Of a DNA stretch of 64,000 nt, positions 39,209 to 48,365 are shown one piece after another (positions within the stretch are counted from its first letter, which is position 1; the number at the start of each line of letters is the position of its first letter). Source of the stretch: Vreelandella halophila (GTDB lineage Bacteria > Pseudomonadota > Gammaproteobacteria > Pseudomonadales > Oleiphilaceae); assembly GCF_009856365.1 (NCBI RefSeq), contig NZ_WMEX01000004.1:310001-374000 (forward strand), written 5' to 3'. A program made the position numbers and the translations under genes. Under the pieces are notes generated by a model. The model saw only the letters and a program-made list of their open reading frames with translations. It was not told where the DNA came from and searched no databases.

Positions 39209-40451
39209 GGTAATCCAGATCCAACGGGCCCATTTCTCCGGCAATCCGTTCGCTCAGAAGCGCTGCCGACCCACAGGCGTTGGTCCACCCCAGTGTTCCA
39301 TGGCCGGTATTCAGGTAGAGCCCCGGCCAGGGGGTTGCACCCACAAAAGGCACACTCGAAGGCGTCGCAGGCCGCAACCCCGCCCAGAAACGGGCCTGAT
39401 CCCAGTGCCCTGCCTTGGGAAAGCAGTGCGCCAACCGGTCCAGGATCTGGCGGCAGCGTGCCGGATCAATGTCCTGGCGCCAGCCGTCAATCTCCGCCAT
39501 GCCCGCCACGCGCAGCTCATCCCCCAGACGGGAATAGACCAGCTTGTATTCATCATCGATCAGGCTGACGGTGTAGGCCTGTTCCGGATCCCGCACCGGT
39601 ACCGTCACGGAATAGCCACGCGCCGGATATACCGGCAGGTTGATGCCCTGGGGCCGCAGCAGGGGCGCCGAGAAGCTGCCCAAAGCGACCACCACGGCAT
39701 CCGCCTCCAGGTGGGTAAAGGCCCCGGCCTGATTCAGCCGGACCCGCCGCACCGCCCCACCCTCGGTTTCAAGCCCCATCACCCGGCTGTTGAACAGGAA
39801 TCGCACGCCTGCCGCACCTGCCATCCCAGCCAGCTGGCGGGTGAAAACATGGGCATCACCGGATTCATCTCCGGGCGTCCAGGTGGCACCTCTCAGCTCC
39901 GGCTGCAGCGTGCCGAGGGCGGGCTCCCTCGCCACTGCGTCAGCAACGTCAATCACATCGCGCTCGCAACCCAGGGCCCGCATACGGGCGGCAGGGCCAT
40001 GGGCGGCCGCATAGACGTCCGGATCGGTGTAGAAATGAAGGATGCCTTCCCGGCGCTGGTGGTACTCGATCCCGGTGCGTTCGCGCAGTTCCGAAAGGCA
40101 TTGCCGGCTGTACAGGCCGAGCCGCACGACGGTCTCGAGATTCCGTGCATAGCGGCGACTGCGGCATTCGCTGAGAAAACGCAGCCCCCAGGCCCACTGG
40201 TGGGGATCCAGACGCGGCCGGAAGCGCAGGGGCGCATCAGAGCGGAACAGCCAGCGCAGGAGCTGGGCAGGGGCGCCCGGGCTGGCCCAGGGCTCGGCGT
40301 GGGACACCGAGACCTGGCCGCCGTTAGCGAAGCTCGTCTCCTCGCCCGGGCCACCCCGGCGTTCCACCACGGTCACATCATACCCGGCCTCACGCAGGTA
40401 CCAGGCTGTGGTGGTGCCGATCACACCGGCACCCAGGACCGCCACATGCAT
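39198..40451 (-). CDS. dadA: D-amino acid dehydrogenase small subunit
   Basis: DadA is an FAD flavoprotein at the inner membrane that oxidises D-amino acids to 2-oxo acids and feeds electrons to the respiratory chain. The 417-residue protein starts with the dinucleotide motif VLGAGVIGTTTAWYL, followed by TSFANGGQVSVSHAEPW, a DadA hallmark. The C-terminal GLYLNTGHGTLGWTNACGSA is also characteristic. The usual partner alanine racemase dadX is absent. The gene sits in a same-strand chain: LysR, membrane protein, dadA, glycosyltransferase, with gaps or overlaps below 12 bases. Confidence 0.92.
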   Translation of the reverse strand: MHVAVLGAGVIGTTTAWYLREAGYDVTVVERRGGPGEETSFANGGQVSVSHAEPWASPGAPAQLLRWLFRSDAPLRFRPRLDPHQWAWGLRFLSECRSRRYARNLETVVRLGLYSRQCLSELRERTGIEYHQRREGILHFYTDPDVYAAAHGPAARMRALGCERDVIDVADAVAREPALGTLQPELRGATWTPGDESGDAHVFTRQLAGMAGAAGVRFLFNSRVMGLETEGGAVRRVRLNQAGAFTHLEADAVVVALGSFSAPLLRPQGINLPVYPARGYSVTVPVRDPEQAYTVSLIDDEYKLVYSRLGDELRVAGMAEIDGWRQDIDPARCRQILDRLAHCFPKAGHWDQARFWAGLRPATPSSVPFVGATPWPGLYLNTGHGTLGWTNACGSAALLSERIAGEMGPLDLDYHGR

Positions 40452-40457
40452 CCGCCG

Positions 40458-41156
40458 CTACTCCAGATTGAGGGTGCGCGGCAGTGTAACCGCCAGGCCT
40501 GCCCGCCACCAGAGCACGGCCACACCAATGCCGTGGATGTTGAGGAGCACAATCAGGATCCAGTCAAAGGCATACTTGATGCTGTCGTAATCAACCGCCG
40601 GAATGGACTGAAGGATCAGCGTCAGGATCGCGATGCCCAGAGTAACGCCACTCAGCGCCAGCAACCGGGCGCCGCCACGCTGCAGCAACGGATAGCGCGA
40701 ACGCCACAGTACACTGCCCAGCAGGATCTGGACGATGCCCGTCACGCCCACGTAGCCCGCTGTGCCGATGCGCCGTGCCAGCGCGAAAGCATCTCCGGCA
40801 TGGCCCAGGCTCAGCACATAGGGCAACAGGAAGGCCGCTGCCAGCGCACCGAGCCAGCCCACGGCCTTACCACGCGGGTACCCCAGCGCCTGCAGCCAGC
40901 GGTGATTGATGGCCCAGAACAGGACCTGGAGCGTAATCGCCGGAATCATGACGCCCTTGAAAATGAAATAGGCCAGGCCGTTGCGCCCGGTGGCGCTGAT
41001 GGAAGTACAGGCATCCCAGTACGGAACACACCAGGGCACATAGCCATTCCACGCGGACAGCAGATAGGTGGTGTGGAACGTCAGTATCGGCAGCAATGCG
41101 GTGACGAATCCCAGCCAGGCGAGCCGGATTTCCCGGTTCTTCAGTTCATGCACCAT
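40458..41156 (-). CDS. Uncharacterised multi-pass membrane protein
   Basis: The 232-residue protein has about six membrane helices and little else. A conserved-looking loop CVPYWDACTSISATGRNG after the first helix resembles the ISATG/ISDTG loop of Frag1/DRAM/Sfk1-type membrane proteins, but I would not assign it firmly. ATG 41156 is chosen because GGAGG lies just upstream; the longer frame to 41195 is inside the LysR gene. It overlaps the LysR gene by 11 bases and ends six bases before dadA. Confidence 0.75.
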   Translation of the reverse strand: MVHELKNREIRLAWLGFVTALLPILTFHTTYLLSAWNGYVPWCVPYWDACTSISATGRNGLAYFIFKGVMIPAITLQVLFWAINHRWLQALGYPRGKAVGWLGALAAAFLLPYVLSLGHAGDAFALARRIGTAGYVGVTGIVQILLGSVLWRSRYPLLQRGGARLLALSGVTLGIAILTLILQSIPAVDYDSIKYAFDWILIVLLNIHGIGVAVLWWRAGLAVTLPRTLNLE

Positions 41157-42063
41157 CGGCCGCCTCCATGGTGCCATTGAGTCCGGTGGTTTCACGGCAC
41201 AGTTTCAGCCACTGATCCACGCCGGCGCTGCGATACTTCTGGCGATGCAGGATGAAATAGAACGAGCGGGCCAGATCCCGGTGAGGCACGGGAAGCGGGA
41301 TCAGGTCTCCACGGTCGAAGGCATCCCTCAGGGCCACCTCGGACAGGCAGCCCACGCCCATACCGGTACCCACGGCGCGCTTGATGGCCTCGGTGTGCTG
41401 CAGTTCCAGCAGCACGTTGAGATCCGGCAGCAGCCCGTGCATGGCCCGATCAAAGGTCTGGCGCGTTCCGGAGCCGCCCTCGCGCAGGATCCAGGTGGCT
41501 GCCAGAAGGTCTTCGTCGGTCAGCGCCTCACGCCCGGCCATCGGGTGGTCCGGGGCGCAGAACACCGTCAGCCGATCGCCACGCCAGGGGATTACCTCCA
41601 GCTCCGGAGAATGGATTTCTCCCTCAATAAGGCCCACATCCAGTTCAAAATCGGCCACCTTGCGCCCGATGGTGCGGGTGTTGGCGATCTCCAGCGAGAC
41701 ATTCGCGCCCTCGTTTTCGCTCATGAATCGTGCCATAATCGGCACCGCCATATAGTTGCCGATGGTCAGTGTGGCACCCACCTTGACGTGCCCCACCTCG
41801 GCATGACGCGCCAGCGCATGTTCCAGCTCGTGGGCTTCATCAAGCAGCGCGGCGACTCTCGGGCGCACCAGCCGGCCCAGCTCATTGAGCTGCAGGCGCT
41901 TGCCCATGCGGTCGAAAAGCTGAACGCTGAACTGGTTCTCGAGATCACGCAGCGCACCGCTGGCAGCGGACTGGGACATGGCCAGCTCATCGGCCGCGCG
42001 GGTTATGTTTTCATTACGGGCCGTGGCAAGGAACACCTCAAGCTGGCGCAGCGTGTACTTCAT
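41146..42063 (-). CDS. LysR-family regulator divergent from fpr (FinR-like)
   Basis: The 305-residue protein has an N-terminal winged HTH (LRQLEVFLATARNENITRAADELAMSQSAASGALRDLENQF) and a LysR substrate-binding domain (VGATLTIGNYMAVPIM onward). In Pseudomonas the LysR protein FinR is divergent from, and activates, fpr under superoxide and other oxidative stress; the same layout here makes that role likely. ATG 42063 gives the standard N-terminus. A perfect TGTTC-N5-GAACA repeat lies eight bases upstream of it. Confidence 0.88.
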   Translation of the reverse strand: MKYTLRQLEVFLATARNENITRAADELAMSQSAASGALRDLENQFSVQLFDRMGKRLQLNELGRLVRPRVAALLDEAHELEHALARHAEVGHVKVGATLTIGNYMAVPIMARFMSENEGANVSLEIANTRTIGRKVADFELDVGLIEGEIHSPELEVIPWRGDRLTVFCAPDHPMAGREALTDEDLLAATWILREGGSGTRQTFDRAMHGLLPDLNVLLELQHTEAIKRAVGTGMGVGCLSEVALRDAFDRGDLIPLPVPHRDLARSFYFILHRQKYRSAGVDQWLKLCRETTGLNGTMEAADGA

Positions 42064-42070
42064 AATCGAT

Positions 42071-42085
42071 TGTTCCGATAGAACA
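42071..42085. promoter_or_regulatory. Inverted repeat in the LysR-fpr intergenic region
   Basis: TGTTCCGATAGAACA has perfect 5-bp arms around a 5-bp centre, within the T-N11-A frame typical of LysR binding sites. It is close to the regulator start and 105 bases from the fpr start, so autoregulation is the simpler reading. Confidence 0.55.
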
Positions 42086-42189
42086 TAGCCTGATAATCCA
42101 TTCAACCAATACATACGTTAAACACTGGGTATCGTCCAGGCAACTGCCTGCGCCCACTCACCCGGTGAGCCATCAGCGAGGTAGCATTC

Positions 42190-42966
42190 ATGGGCAAACA
42201 CAATGTGGAGAAAGTACTGGACGTTCACCACTGGACGGACGAACTCTTCAGCTTCCGCACAACCCGTGATCCGGCATTCCGGTTCAAGAACGGCCAGTTC
42301 ACCATGATCGGCCTGCAGCTGGAGGACGGCAAGCCGCTGATGCGGGCCTACAGCATGGCCAGCGCCAACCATGAGGACACCCTTGAGTTCTTCAGCATCA
42401 AGGTCCAGGACGGCCCCCTGACCTCACGCCTGCAGCACCTTGAGGTGGGCGATGAGGTGCTGGTCGGCCAGAAGCCCACGGGCACTCTCATCGGCGGCAA
42501 CCTCCTGCCCGGGCGCAACCTCTACCTGATCGGCACCGGCACTGGCCTGGCACCCTTCCTGAGCATCATCAAGGACCCGGAGATCTACGAGCAGTTCCAG
42601 AACGTCATCCTGGTCCACGGGGTGCGTTACGTGGATGAGCTCGCCTACCACGAAGCCATCACCAGCGAACTGCCGCAGCATGAGTACCTGGGCGACATGA
42701 TCCGGGACCAGCTGACCTACTACCCCACGGTCACGCGTGAAAATTTCGAGAACCAGGGCCGCGTTACGGACCTGATCGAAAGCGGCGAGCTGACGAAGAA
42801 CCTGGGCATGCCCGACCTGAGCCTGGAAGAGGACCGCTTCATGATCTGCGGTAGCCCGGGCCTGCTCAAGGACATGGTGCGCATCCTCACCGAGCGCGGC
42901 TTCCAGGAGGCCAAGCAGGGCCACCAGGGCCATTTCGTGATTGAACGCGCCTTCGTGGAACAGTGA
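42190..42966 (+). CDS. fpr: Ferredoxin-NADP+ reductase
   Basis: Fpr transfers electrons between NADPH and ferredoxin or flavodoxin, and supports Fe-S repair and oxidative defence. The 258-residue FAD protein has the RAYSMASANHEDTLEFFSIKV FAD-binding segment, the GTGTGLAPFLSII NADP motif and MICGSPGLLKDM. It ends AFVEQ, the short form of the subclass with a C-terminal FVE-K-type end. GAGGT precedes ATG 42190. It is divergent from the LysR gene. Confidence 0.95.
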   Translation: MGKHNVEKVLDVHHWTDELFSFRTTRDPAFRFKNGQFTMIGLQLEDGKPLMRAYSMASANHEDTLEFFSIKVQDGPLTSRLQHLEVGDEVLVGQKPTGTLIGGNLLPGRNLYLIGTGTGLAPFLSIIKDPEIYEQFQNVILVHGVRYVDELAYHEAITSELPQHEYLGDMIRDQLTYYPTVTRENFENQGRVTDLIESGELTKNLGMPDLSLEEDRFMICGSPGLLKDMVRILTERGFQEAKQGHQGHFVIERAFVEQ

Positions 42967-43038
42967 TGCGATAATGATGGCAGCGCCGGCGGTTGTCGTT
43001 ACACTGGTACTGACGGTGAGCGGCAGCCGGAGGCGCCC

Positions 43039-43350
43039 ATGAACCCCGAAGAGTTCCTCAGAAAATACGGCATCGAGTCCTCGGACCAGGAGCGGGAGCA
43101 TTCACTCCGCGAGAATTCCTGGGAACGGGCGGTGCGTCTCCATCAGCCGAACGCCGGTACGCCGCACGACTGGGAAGAGTGGGAACACGCCAGCGAACGC
43201 TATGGCGTGGAGGTGGAAACCGGCGAAGATGAAAGCGACCCCACCCGCCCCCATCACGAGGAAGCGGAGATGATCGATGACCGGCCCACTGTCATGGACT
43301 GGCTGATTACCCGCTGGCGTCGCCTGCGCAAGCGGGTACTGGGTCACTGA
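43039..43350 (+). CDS. Uncharacterised acidic protein
   Basis: I do not recognise a family. The 103-residue protein is hydrophilic and very acidic in the middle ([27 protein letters not shown]), and it ends with a basic amphipathic helix ([16 protein letters not shown]). No signal or membrane segment is seen. GGAGG lies seven bases before ATG 43039. It follows fpr by 72 bases and overlaps the end of the chemoreceptor gene by seven bases, tail to tail. Confidence 0.68.
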   Translation: MNPEEFLRKYGIESSDQEREHSLRENSWERAVRLHQPNAGTPHDWEEWEHASERYGVEVETGEDESDPTRPHHEEAEMIDDRPTVMDWLITRWRRLRKRVLGH

Positions 43351-44876
43351 GTGCGGAAACGCCCCATGGTGGTACGCAGCTGATTCATCTGCGCCTGTAT
43401 GGCGCGGGCCGCCTCAACCGTCTGACCCGCATCCGTGTCCGTCTGTTCGGCCACCTCTGAAACGGCCTCCATCCGCCGGCTGATGTCGTCCGACACCTGA
43501 CTCTGCTGTTCCACGGCAGCCGCGATCTGATCGTTCATGCCCTGAATCTGGCTGATCGCTTCCATGACCCGGTGGATGGCCTCGGACGTTTGATTGACCG
43601 AGGCGACGCTCTCCCGGCTGGCACGGGCACTGGCCTCACTCTCGCTGACCAGGGTCTGGACCTGCTGCTGGAGCCGCTCAATGGTTTCCTGCACCTGGTT
43701 GGTGGAATCCTGGGTCCGCTGCGCCAGGTTGCGGACCTCATCCGCCACCACGGCGAAACCGCGGCCCGATTCACCGGCCCGAGCGGCTTCAATGGCCGCG
43801 TTCAGCGCCAGCAGGTTGGTCTGATCGGCTATCTCCCGGATCATTCCGAGCACCTTACTCACATCCTGGGCGTCCTGCTCCAGGCTCTCCATGGTGCGTG
43901 CCGTCTCCGCGAACCGGGTATCCAGATGATCGATGCGCTGGCGCGCCTCGCGTGCCACGCTGTCCCCCTCGTTCGCGGAATCCGCCGCTTCATGGGCATG
44001 GCTGGCCGCGCTCTGGGCATTACCGGAAACGTCCTGAATGGATGAAGCCATCTGATTGACCGCGGTCGCCGCCTCGCTGACATCTCGGCTCTGGCGGTCC
44101 GCCCCCTCGTGGGTCTTGGCCGTGACGTCCAGCACCTGCTGCAGGCTGTTTTCCGCCGTGGCCGTAGCCGCATCGATCTGGCGCAGCAGGTCGCCCACAT
44201 GGGCAACCATCAGATTGTAGGCCTCCAGCATCTCACCCACTTCATTCTCGCGGATCTCGATGCTGAGAGTCTCCGAGAAATCCCCGTCAGCCACCTGGCG
44301 AAGTTTCTGTCGCAGCCGCTCCACCTGTTCCATGAAATGGAAATTGCCATAGATGCGACCGATCGCCAGCATGCCGACCATCATCACCAGCAGCGCCATG
44401 CCTGCCATGGCCGCCTGGCGACGAGCGCTCTGATCAGCCTTCCTGAGTGCCGCCACGCCCTCCACGAGCGCATTCCGCACCCTGTCCGAAGCCTGCAGGA
44501 GAGCTTGTGCTTCCGGAGCGGAGCCACCACCAGCCTGCTCGACCAGGCGTCGGTAATCCTGCCATGGGGCATCCAGCGCACTGAATGCCGCCCGGTCCCC
44601 GGTCAGTGACCCCAGGGTGCGTTCCAGCTCATCCAACTGATCCCCGGCGCCAGCACCATCGGAAACCCGTTCATTAACCGCAGCAAGCTGCTTCTGCGCC
44701 GTCACTGCAGTGGCAATGGCATCGGGCTCCGGAACAAGATTGCGCCAGAGACTCGCCGCCAGCCCCGCCAGCAGCACAAAAATCAGGATGAAGGAAACAA
44801 GAAACTGGGCGTTAAAGGTTCTCAGACCGACAAGGGCCATCATCCGGAAAACCAGGTTGGCGACCCACTCCCGCAT
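43344..44876 (-). CDS. Methyl-accepting chemotaxis protein
   Basis: The 510-residue receptor has a membrane helix at about 22-42, a short periplasmic domain of roughly 120 residues with heptad-like helices ([29 protein letters not shown]), a second membrane helix ([19 protein letters not shown]), a HAMP domain and a long cytoplasmic signalling hairpin. The tip reads [48 protein letters not shown], the universal MCP signature. The ligand is unknown. ATG 44876 has a GGAG ribosome site; the GTG at 44888 does not. Upstream, 281 bases without a gene contain an AT-rich stretch and an ATTGT-N3-ACAAT repeat (44967-44979). Confidence 0.93.
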   Translation of the reverse strand: MREWVANLVFRMMALVGLRTFNAQFLVSFILIFVLLAGLAASLWRNLVPEPDAIATAVTAQKQLAAVNERVSDGAGAGDQLDELERTLGSLTGDRAAFSALDAPWQDYRRLVEQAGGGSAPEAQALLQASDRVRNALVEGVAALRKADQSARRQAAMAGMALLVMMVGMLAIGRIYGNFHFMEQVERLRQKLRQVADGDFSETLSIEIRENEVGEMLEAYNLMVAHVGDLLRQIDAATATAENSLQQVLDVTAKTHEGADRQSRDVSEAATAVNQMASSIQDVSGNAQSAASHAHEAADSANEGDSVAREARQRIDHLDTRFAETARTMESLEQDAQDVSKVLGMIREIADQTNLLALNAAIEAARAGESGRGFAVVADEVRNLAQRTQDSTNQVQETIERLQQQVQTLVSESEASARASRESVASVNQTSEAIHRVMEAISQIQGMNDQIAAAVEQQSQVSDDISRRMEAVSEVAEQTDTDAGQTVEAARAIQAQMNQLRTTMGRFRTQ

Positions 44877-45157
44877 AGACTGCTCCACGAATACCGTCTG
44901 AATGGAACCGGTTCCGGGATCCTCAATGGAGGACCGGAAAAATCAATAAAGAAGCCTCTACCGAATATTGTAGAACAATCAAATGTCCTTCAATTTCAGC
45001 TTCTTAGAGGCATTTTGTGAGACCGGTCATGGATCCCGACTCCAGCTTAAGGCCTGGATCACAATTTGATCATCAGCCCCTTCTTAACCCTCACGATAGC
45101 CGCTCATGATGAGTCTGGACAGACTGTTCTTTATACCGCAACCAGGGATCAGTGGCG

Positions 45158-46240
45158 ATGACAATTCTCATGAAACAGCAATTCCTGGGCGACTGGCGTG
45201 AAGGGTTGAGCGCCGCGCAGTGTCGCCCGCTGATCCAGCACTACGGGCGGCAGTCCAGCGCCTACTTCAACCTCCAGTCCGACGTGCGCCGCTTCGGGGA
45301 CCCACGACTCGGGTTTGTCGCCTATGCGCCCGTCAACACCCTGCTCGGGCGCGTCAACATCGTTTTTGCCAACCCCGTCTGCGCGCCTTCCATTCAGTCC
45401 CTGCTTCTTAGGCAGTGCCTGGAACAGGTGCCGGGCCAGTTTCTGTTCAGCGGCATCGACGACAGTGTGACCGGCGACCTCCAGGCACTGGGGTTCACCA
45501 TCAATGCCATGGGTACGGAATTCCGGGTACGCATCCCGGCGTTCGACACAGTGGGGCGCGACAAGAAGCAGCTCCGCCACGCCGGCAATCTGGGCAGGCG
45601 CTGTCAGCTGCGCGTGCGGGAACAGCAGGCCCGCGAGGTGGACACCCGGCAGATGGAACGCATCTCCCGGCACTGGCGCCAGCACAAGCGGGTGCGCAGC
45701 CACGAGCTCCGGCTGCTCACGCGGCCGCCGGTATTCAGTGACGAATGGGGGGTACGCCGTTTCTACGCCTACGACAGGGACGACCGGCTGCTTGGTTACG
45801 TCTTCTTTGATCCCTTCTTTGAGAACGGTAGCGTCGTTGGATACACCGCCAACATCCTGCGCCAGGACATGGAGCAGAGCCCCAGCGGCCTTCTCGATTT
45901 CATCATCCTGGAGGCCATGGAATGCTTCCACCGGGAAGGTATCGAATACCTGTCCCTTGGGATATCCCCCCTGCACAACATCGAGGCCATCCCCGGTGAC
46001 AATCCCCTGATACGGCATGTGGCCCAGTTTCTATACCGCCACGGCAACCGCCTCTATGCCTTCCGGTCGCTGGCCTACCACAAGACCCGGTATCGCGGTG
46101 AGGAGACCCGTTGGTACCTGGCCAGCCGCGAGACCAGCACCCCCAAGGTGGCCTGGAGCCTGCTGCGCGGCACCGGGATCCTGGGAAGCCCGGATTACGT
46201 CCAGCCCTCAGGGGATTCATCGGTTCCTGTCCCGGGCTGA
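45158..46240 (+). CDS. Stand-alone DUF2156 (MprF C-terminal-like) protein
   Basis: The 360-residue soluble protein resembles the catalytic GNAT-like domain of lysyl-phosphatidylglycerol synthases. Visible family segments are SSAYFNLQSDVRRFGDPRLGFVAYAP, the second-half RRFYAYDRDDRLLGYVFFDPFF and GLLDFIILEAMECFHREGIEYLSLGISPL. The membrane flippase part of MprF is absent, so any acyltransferase role would depend on other proteins; the acceptor lipid or peptide is unknown. ATG 45158 has AGGGA nine bases upstream. It precedes the SOS mutagenesis operon by 69 bases but the LexA box lies after it, so it is not part of that regulon. Confidence 0.8.
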   Translation: MTILMKQQFLGDWREGLSAAQCRPLIQHYGRQSSAYFNLQSDVRRFGDPRLGFVAYAPVNTLLGRVNIVFANPVCAPSIQSLLLRQCLEQVPGQFLFSGIDDSVTGDLQALGFTINAMGTEFRVRIPAFDTVGRDKKQLRHAGNLGRRCQLRVREQQAREVDTRQMERISRHWRQHKRVRSHELRLLTRPPVFSDEWGVRRFYAYDRDDRLLGYVFFDPFFENGSVVGYTANILRQDMEQSPSGLLDFIILEAMECFHREGIEYLSLGISPLHNIEAIPGDNPLIRHVAQFLYRHGNRLYAFRSLAYHKTRYRGEETRWYLASRETSTPKVAWSLLRGTGILGSPDYVQPSGDSSVPVPG

Positions 46241-46280
46241 TCCACACCACCCATTGCCGGGCATCGCCACAGCCCCTATA

Positions 46281-46296
46281 CTGTATATATAAACAG
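46281..46296. promoter_or_regulatory. LexA box of imuA-imuB-dnaE2
   Basis: CTGTATATATAAACAG fits the LexA consensus CTGT-N8-ACAG, and the flanking TA on the left extends the match. It lies 14 bases before the imuA ATG. Confidence 0.95.
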
Positions 46297-46309
46297 TTCT
46301 GAGGTGGCG

Positions 46310-46957
46310 ATGTCCGTTCATCCCCGCACACAGCTTGAACAGGATCCCCGCCTGTGGCGGGCCAGCCAGCAGAAATCCGGCCACTCCCGGGGGGTTGCCA
46401 GCGGTTTTGAAGCCCTCGACCAGCTGCTGGCCACCAGCGGCTGGCCACAGGGAGCTCTGATCGAATGCCACAGCGCCCTCAACGGCATTGGCGAGCTGCA
46501 GCTGTTTGCCCATGCCATGCGCCAGTGTGTCCGCAACGAAACAGCCCTGTTCTGGGTGGACCCACCCCATGCGCCCTACCCGCCGGCTCTGGAAGGCATG
46601 GGGCTGCCCCCGGAGCACTGCTTCCTGGTGCGCACTGGCAGCCGTTCGGATCACCTCTGGGCCCTGGAGCAGCTCCTGGGCAACAATGCGGTGGGTATGG
46701 TGATGGGGTGGAGCCGGCGGCGTGATCCTGCCGCACTCCGACGACTGCAGCTGGCTCTGGAAGAACGCCGCACCCTGGGCGTCCTGATCACTCCGGAAAC
46801 AGGCGCCAGCCAGGCCTCGCCCGCCCCCATGCGCCTGAGCCTTGAAGCGGTGCCCGGGGCAAACCAGCTGCGGGTGACACTGCTGCGCCAGCGCGGCGGT
46901 CAGGCAGGAAGCCGAACCCTGACACTGCCTCCCGTCATCCCCCGTCAGACGGTGTGA
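46310..46957 (+). CDS. imuA: SOS translesion protein ImuA
   Basis: ImuA is the SulA/RecA-like accessory protein of the ImuABC mutasome, which bypasses DNA damage. The 215-residue protein has VASGFEALDQLLATSGWPQGALIECHSALNGIGELQLF, a RecA-like start in which the Walker A lysine is missing, and LRRLQLALEERRTLGVLI. ATG 46310 has GAGGTG upstream; the GTG at 46304 is less good. The LexA box is just upstream. The gene is followed by imuB four bases later. Confidence 0.9.
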   Translation: MSVHPRTQLEQDPRLWRASQQKSGHSRGVASGFEALDQLLATSGWPQGALIECHSALNGIGELQLFAHAMRQCVRNETALFWVDPPHAPYPPALEGMGLPPEHCFLVRTGSRSDHLWALEQLLGNNAVGMVMGWSRRRDPAALRRLQLALEERRTLGVLITPETGASQASPAPMRLSLEAVPGANQLRVTLLRQRGGQAGSRTLTLPPVIPRQTV

Positions 46958-46961
46958 CCCA

Positions 46962-48365
46962 GTGCTGTGGCTGTATCTCCATCTGCCCTCGCTGTTGCTG
47001 GATCACCACCAGAGCCACGATGCGCCGGTGGCACTGAGCACAGGCTCGCCCCCGGTGATCCAGCAGCCGGACGAACAGGCCCGGCAGACGGGTGTCCGGG
47101 CAGGCCAGTCCATGGCCACAGCCCGTGCTCTGTGCCCGCAACTCGCCCTGGTCCCCTTCAGCGACGCCCGCCAGGCGGAACTGCTGGAGCAGCTGGCAAC
47201 GGCACTCTACCAGCTGGCCTCCCCACTGGCCCTGTGGCCTCCGGATGGCCTTCTGATCCGTGCCGACCGGCTGCGCCACCTCTACCCGCAACCCGAGGAT
47301 CTGGCGACAGTACTTACGCAGTACCTGTCACAGCATGGACTGAACGGCCACATGGCCACCGGCACCAGTCCGCGCATGGCCCGGCTTCTGGCTCGCCACG
47401 GCAGCGCTGTATGCACGGATGATCCGGAAACCATGCACCATGCCCTGCGTCGCCTGCCGGTCACGGCCACGGACTGGCCTGCCAGGGTCCGCCAGCGACT
47501 GACCCGAATGGGCCTGCAGCACCTGGAGGATCTGCTCGCGTGCTGCCCCGCGGAGCTGACCACCCGCCTGGGACCGGAACTGTACGACGACCTGCAGCGG
47601 ATACTCGGGCGATCCGGCGATCCCGTTCAGGAGTTCCACCCCCGGGCAGCGTTCCATCAGAGCCTGACGCTGACCCGGGAAACCCGGAGCACCGACCATC
47701 TGAAAGCCCCTCTGTCGCATCTTCTGGAAGCCCTCGAGACCTTTCTGCGCCAGCGCCAGTGCCGCTGTGACCGGCTCAGCCTCACCCTTCACCATCCCGA
47801 CCGGGCACCCACCTCCCTGGCACTGGAAACCAGCCAGGGAGAGACCAGGGCAGAGGCCTTCCTGGAGCTGGCCCTGCTGCGACTGGCCGCGACCTGCCTG
47901 CCCGACGACGTAAACGCCCTGTCACTGGCAACAGAACGCACGGTTGCCCTTGATGCCACCGAAAGCCACGACCTGTTCGACAGCGGTGAAAGCCGGCAGC
48001 AAGCCCGTGAAACCCTGCTGTACCGGCTGCGGGCCCGGCTGGGGCGGGACAGCATCCAGTCCCCTGGCCGGACCCCGGACCCGCGTCCGGAGCGCTGTGC
48101 CCACTGGCAGCCCGCCCGGCAACGGGGCACCAGCACACCCCCGCGTTCAGGGCCGGCACGCCCCTTCTGGCTCCAGCAGCCACCACAGCCGCTGCAACGC
48201 CCCCCGATCCGCTGGCTCAACGGCCCCGAGCGCATCCAGGGCGGCTGGTGGGATGGCGACTATGTACGCCGCGACTACTACATCGCCCTGCTGGACAACG
48301 GCCAGCGCGCCTGGCTGTTCCGCAACCGACAGGATCAGTGGTTTATTCACGGATGGTTCGGATGA
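46962..48365 (+). CDS. imuB: Y-family polymerase homologue ImuB
   Basis: ImuB is a catalytically inactive Y-family homologue that tethers ImuA and DnaE2 to the beta clamp. The 467-residue protein starts MLWLYLHLPSLLLD, where active polymerases carry the first metal-binding Asp in DxD. The usual SIDE motif is absent (region reads LLIRADRLRHLYP). Helix-hairpin-helix motifs (LTRMGLQHLEDLLACCPAELTTRLG) and a Pro-rich clamp/ImuA-binding tail follow. The start is GTG at 46962. Its stop overlaps the dnaE2 ATG by four bases. Confidence 0.93.
   Translation: MLWLYLHLPSLLLDHHQSHDAPVALSTGSPPVIQQPDEQARQTGVRAGQSMATARALCPQLALVPFSDARQAELLEQLATALYQLASPLALWPPDGLLIRADRLRHLYPQPEDLATVLTQYLSQHGLNGHMATGTSPRMARLLARHGSAVCTDDPETMHHALRRLPVTATDWPARVRQRLTRMGLQHLEDLLACCPAELTTRLGPELYDDLQRILGRSGDPVQEFHPRAAFHQSLTLTRETRSTDHLKAPLSHLLEALETFLRQRQCRCDRLSLTLHHPDRAPTSLALETSQGETRAEAFLELALLRLAATCLPDDVNALSLATERTVALDATESHDLFDSGESRQQARETLLYRLRARLGRDSIQSPGRTPDPRPERCAHWQPARQRGTSTPPRSGPARPFWLQQPPQPLQRPPIRWLNGPERIQGGWWDGDYVRRDYYIALLDNGQRAWLFRNRQDQWFIHGWFG

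Noticed and set aside
39207-41180. 657-codon open frame antisense to dadA and the membrane-protein gene
   Set aside because: The His/Gln/Arg-rich translation resembles no protein, and the minus-strand genes account for the region.
44951-45017. GCCTCTA / TAGAGGC inverted repeat in the gap upstream of the chemoreceptor
   Set aside because: Arms are only seven bases and about 50 bases apart, with no T tract; chance occurrence is likely.
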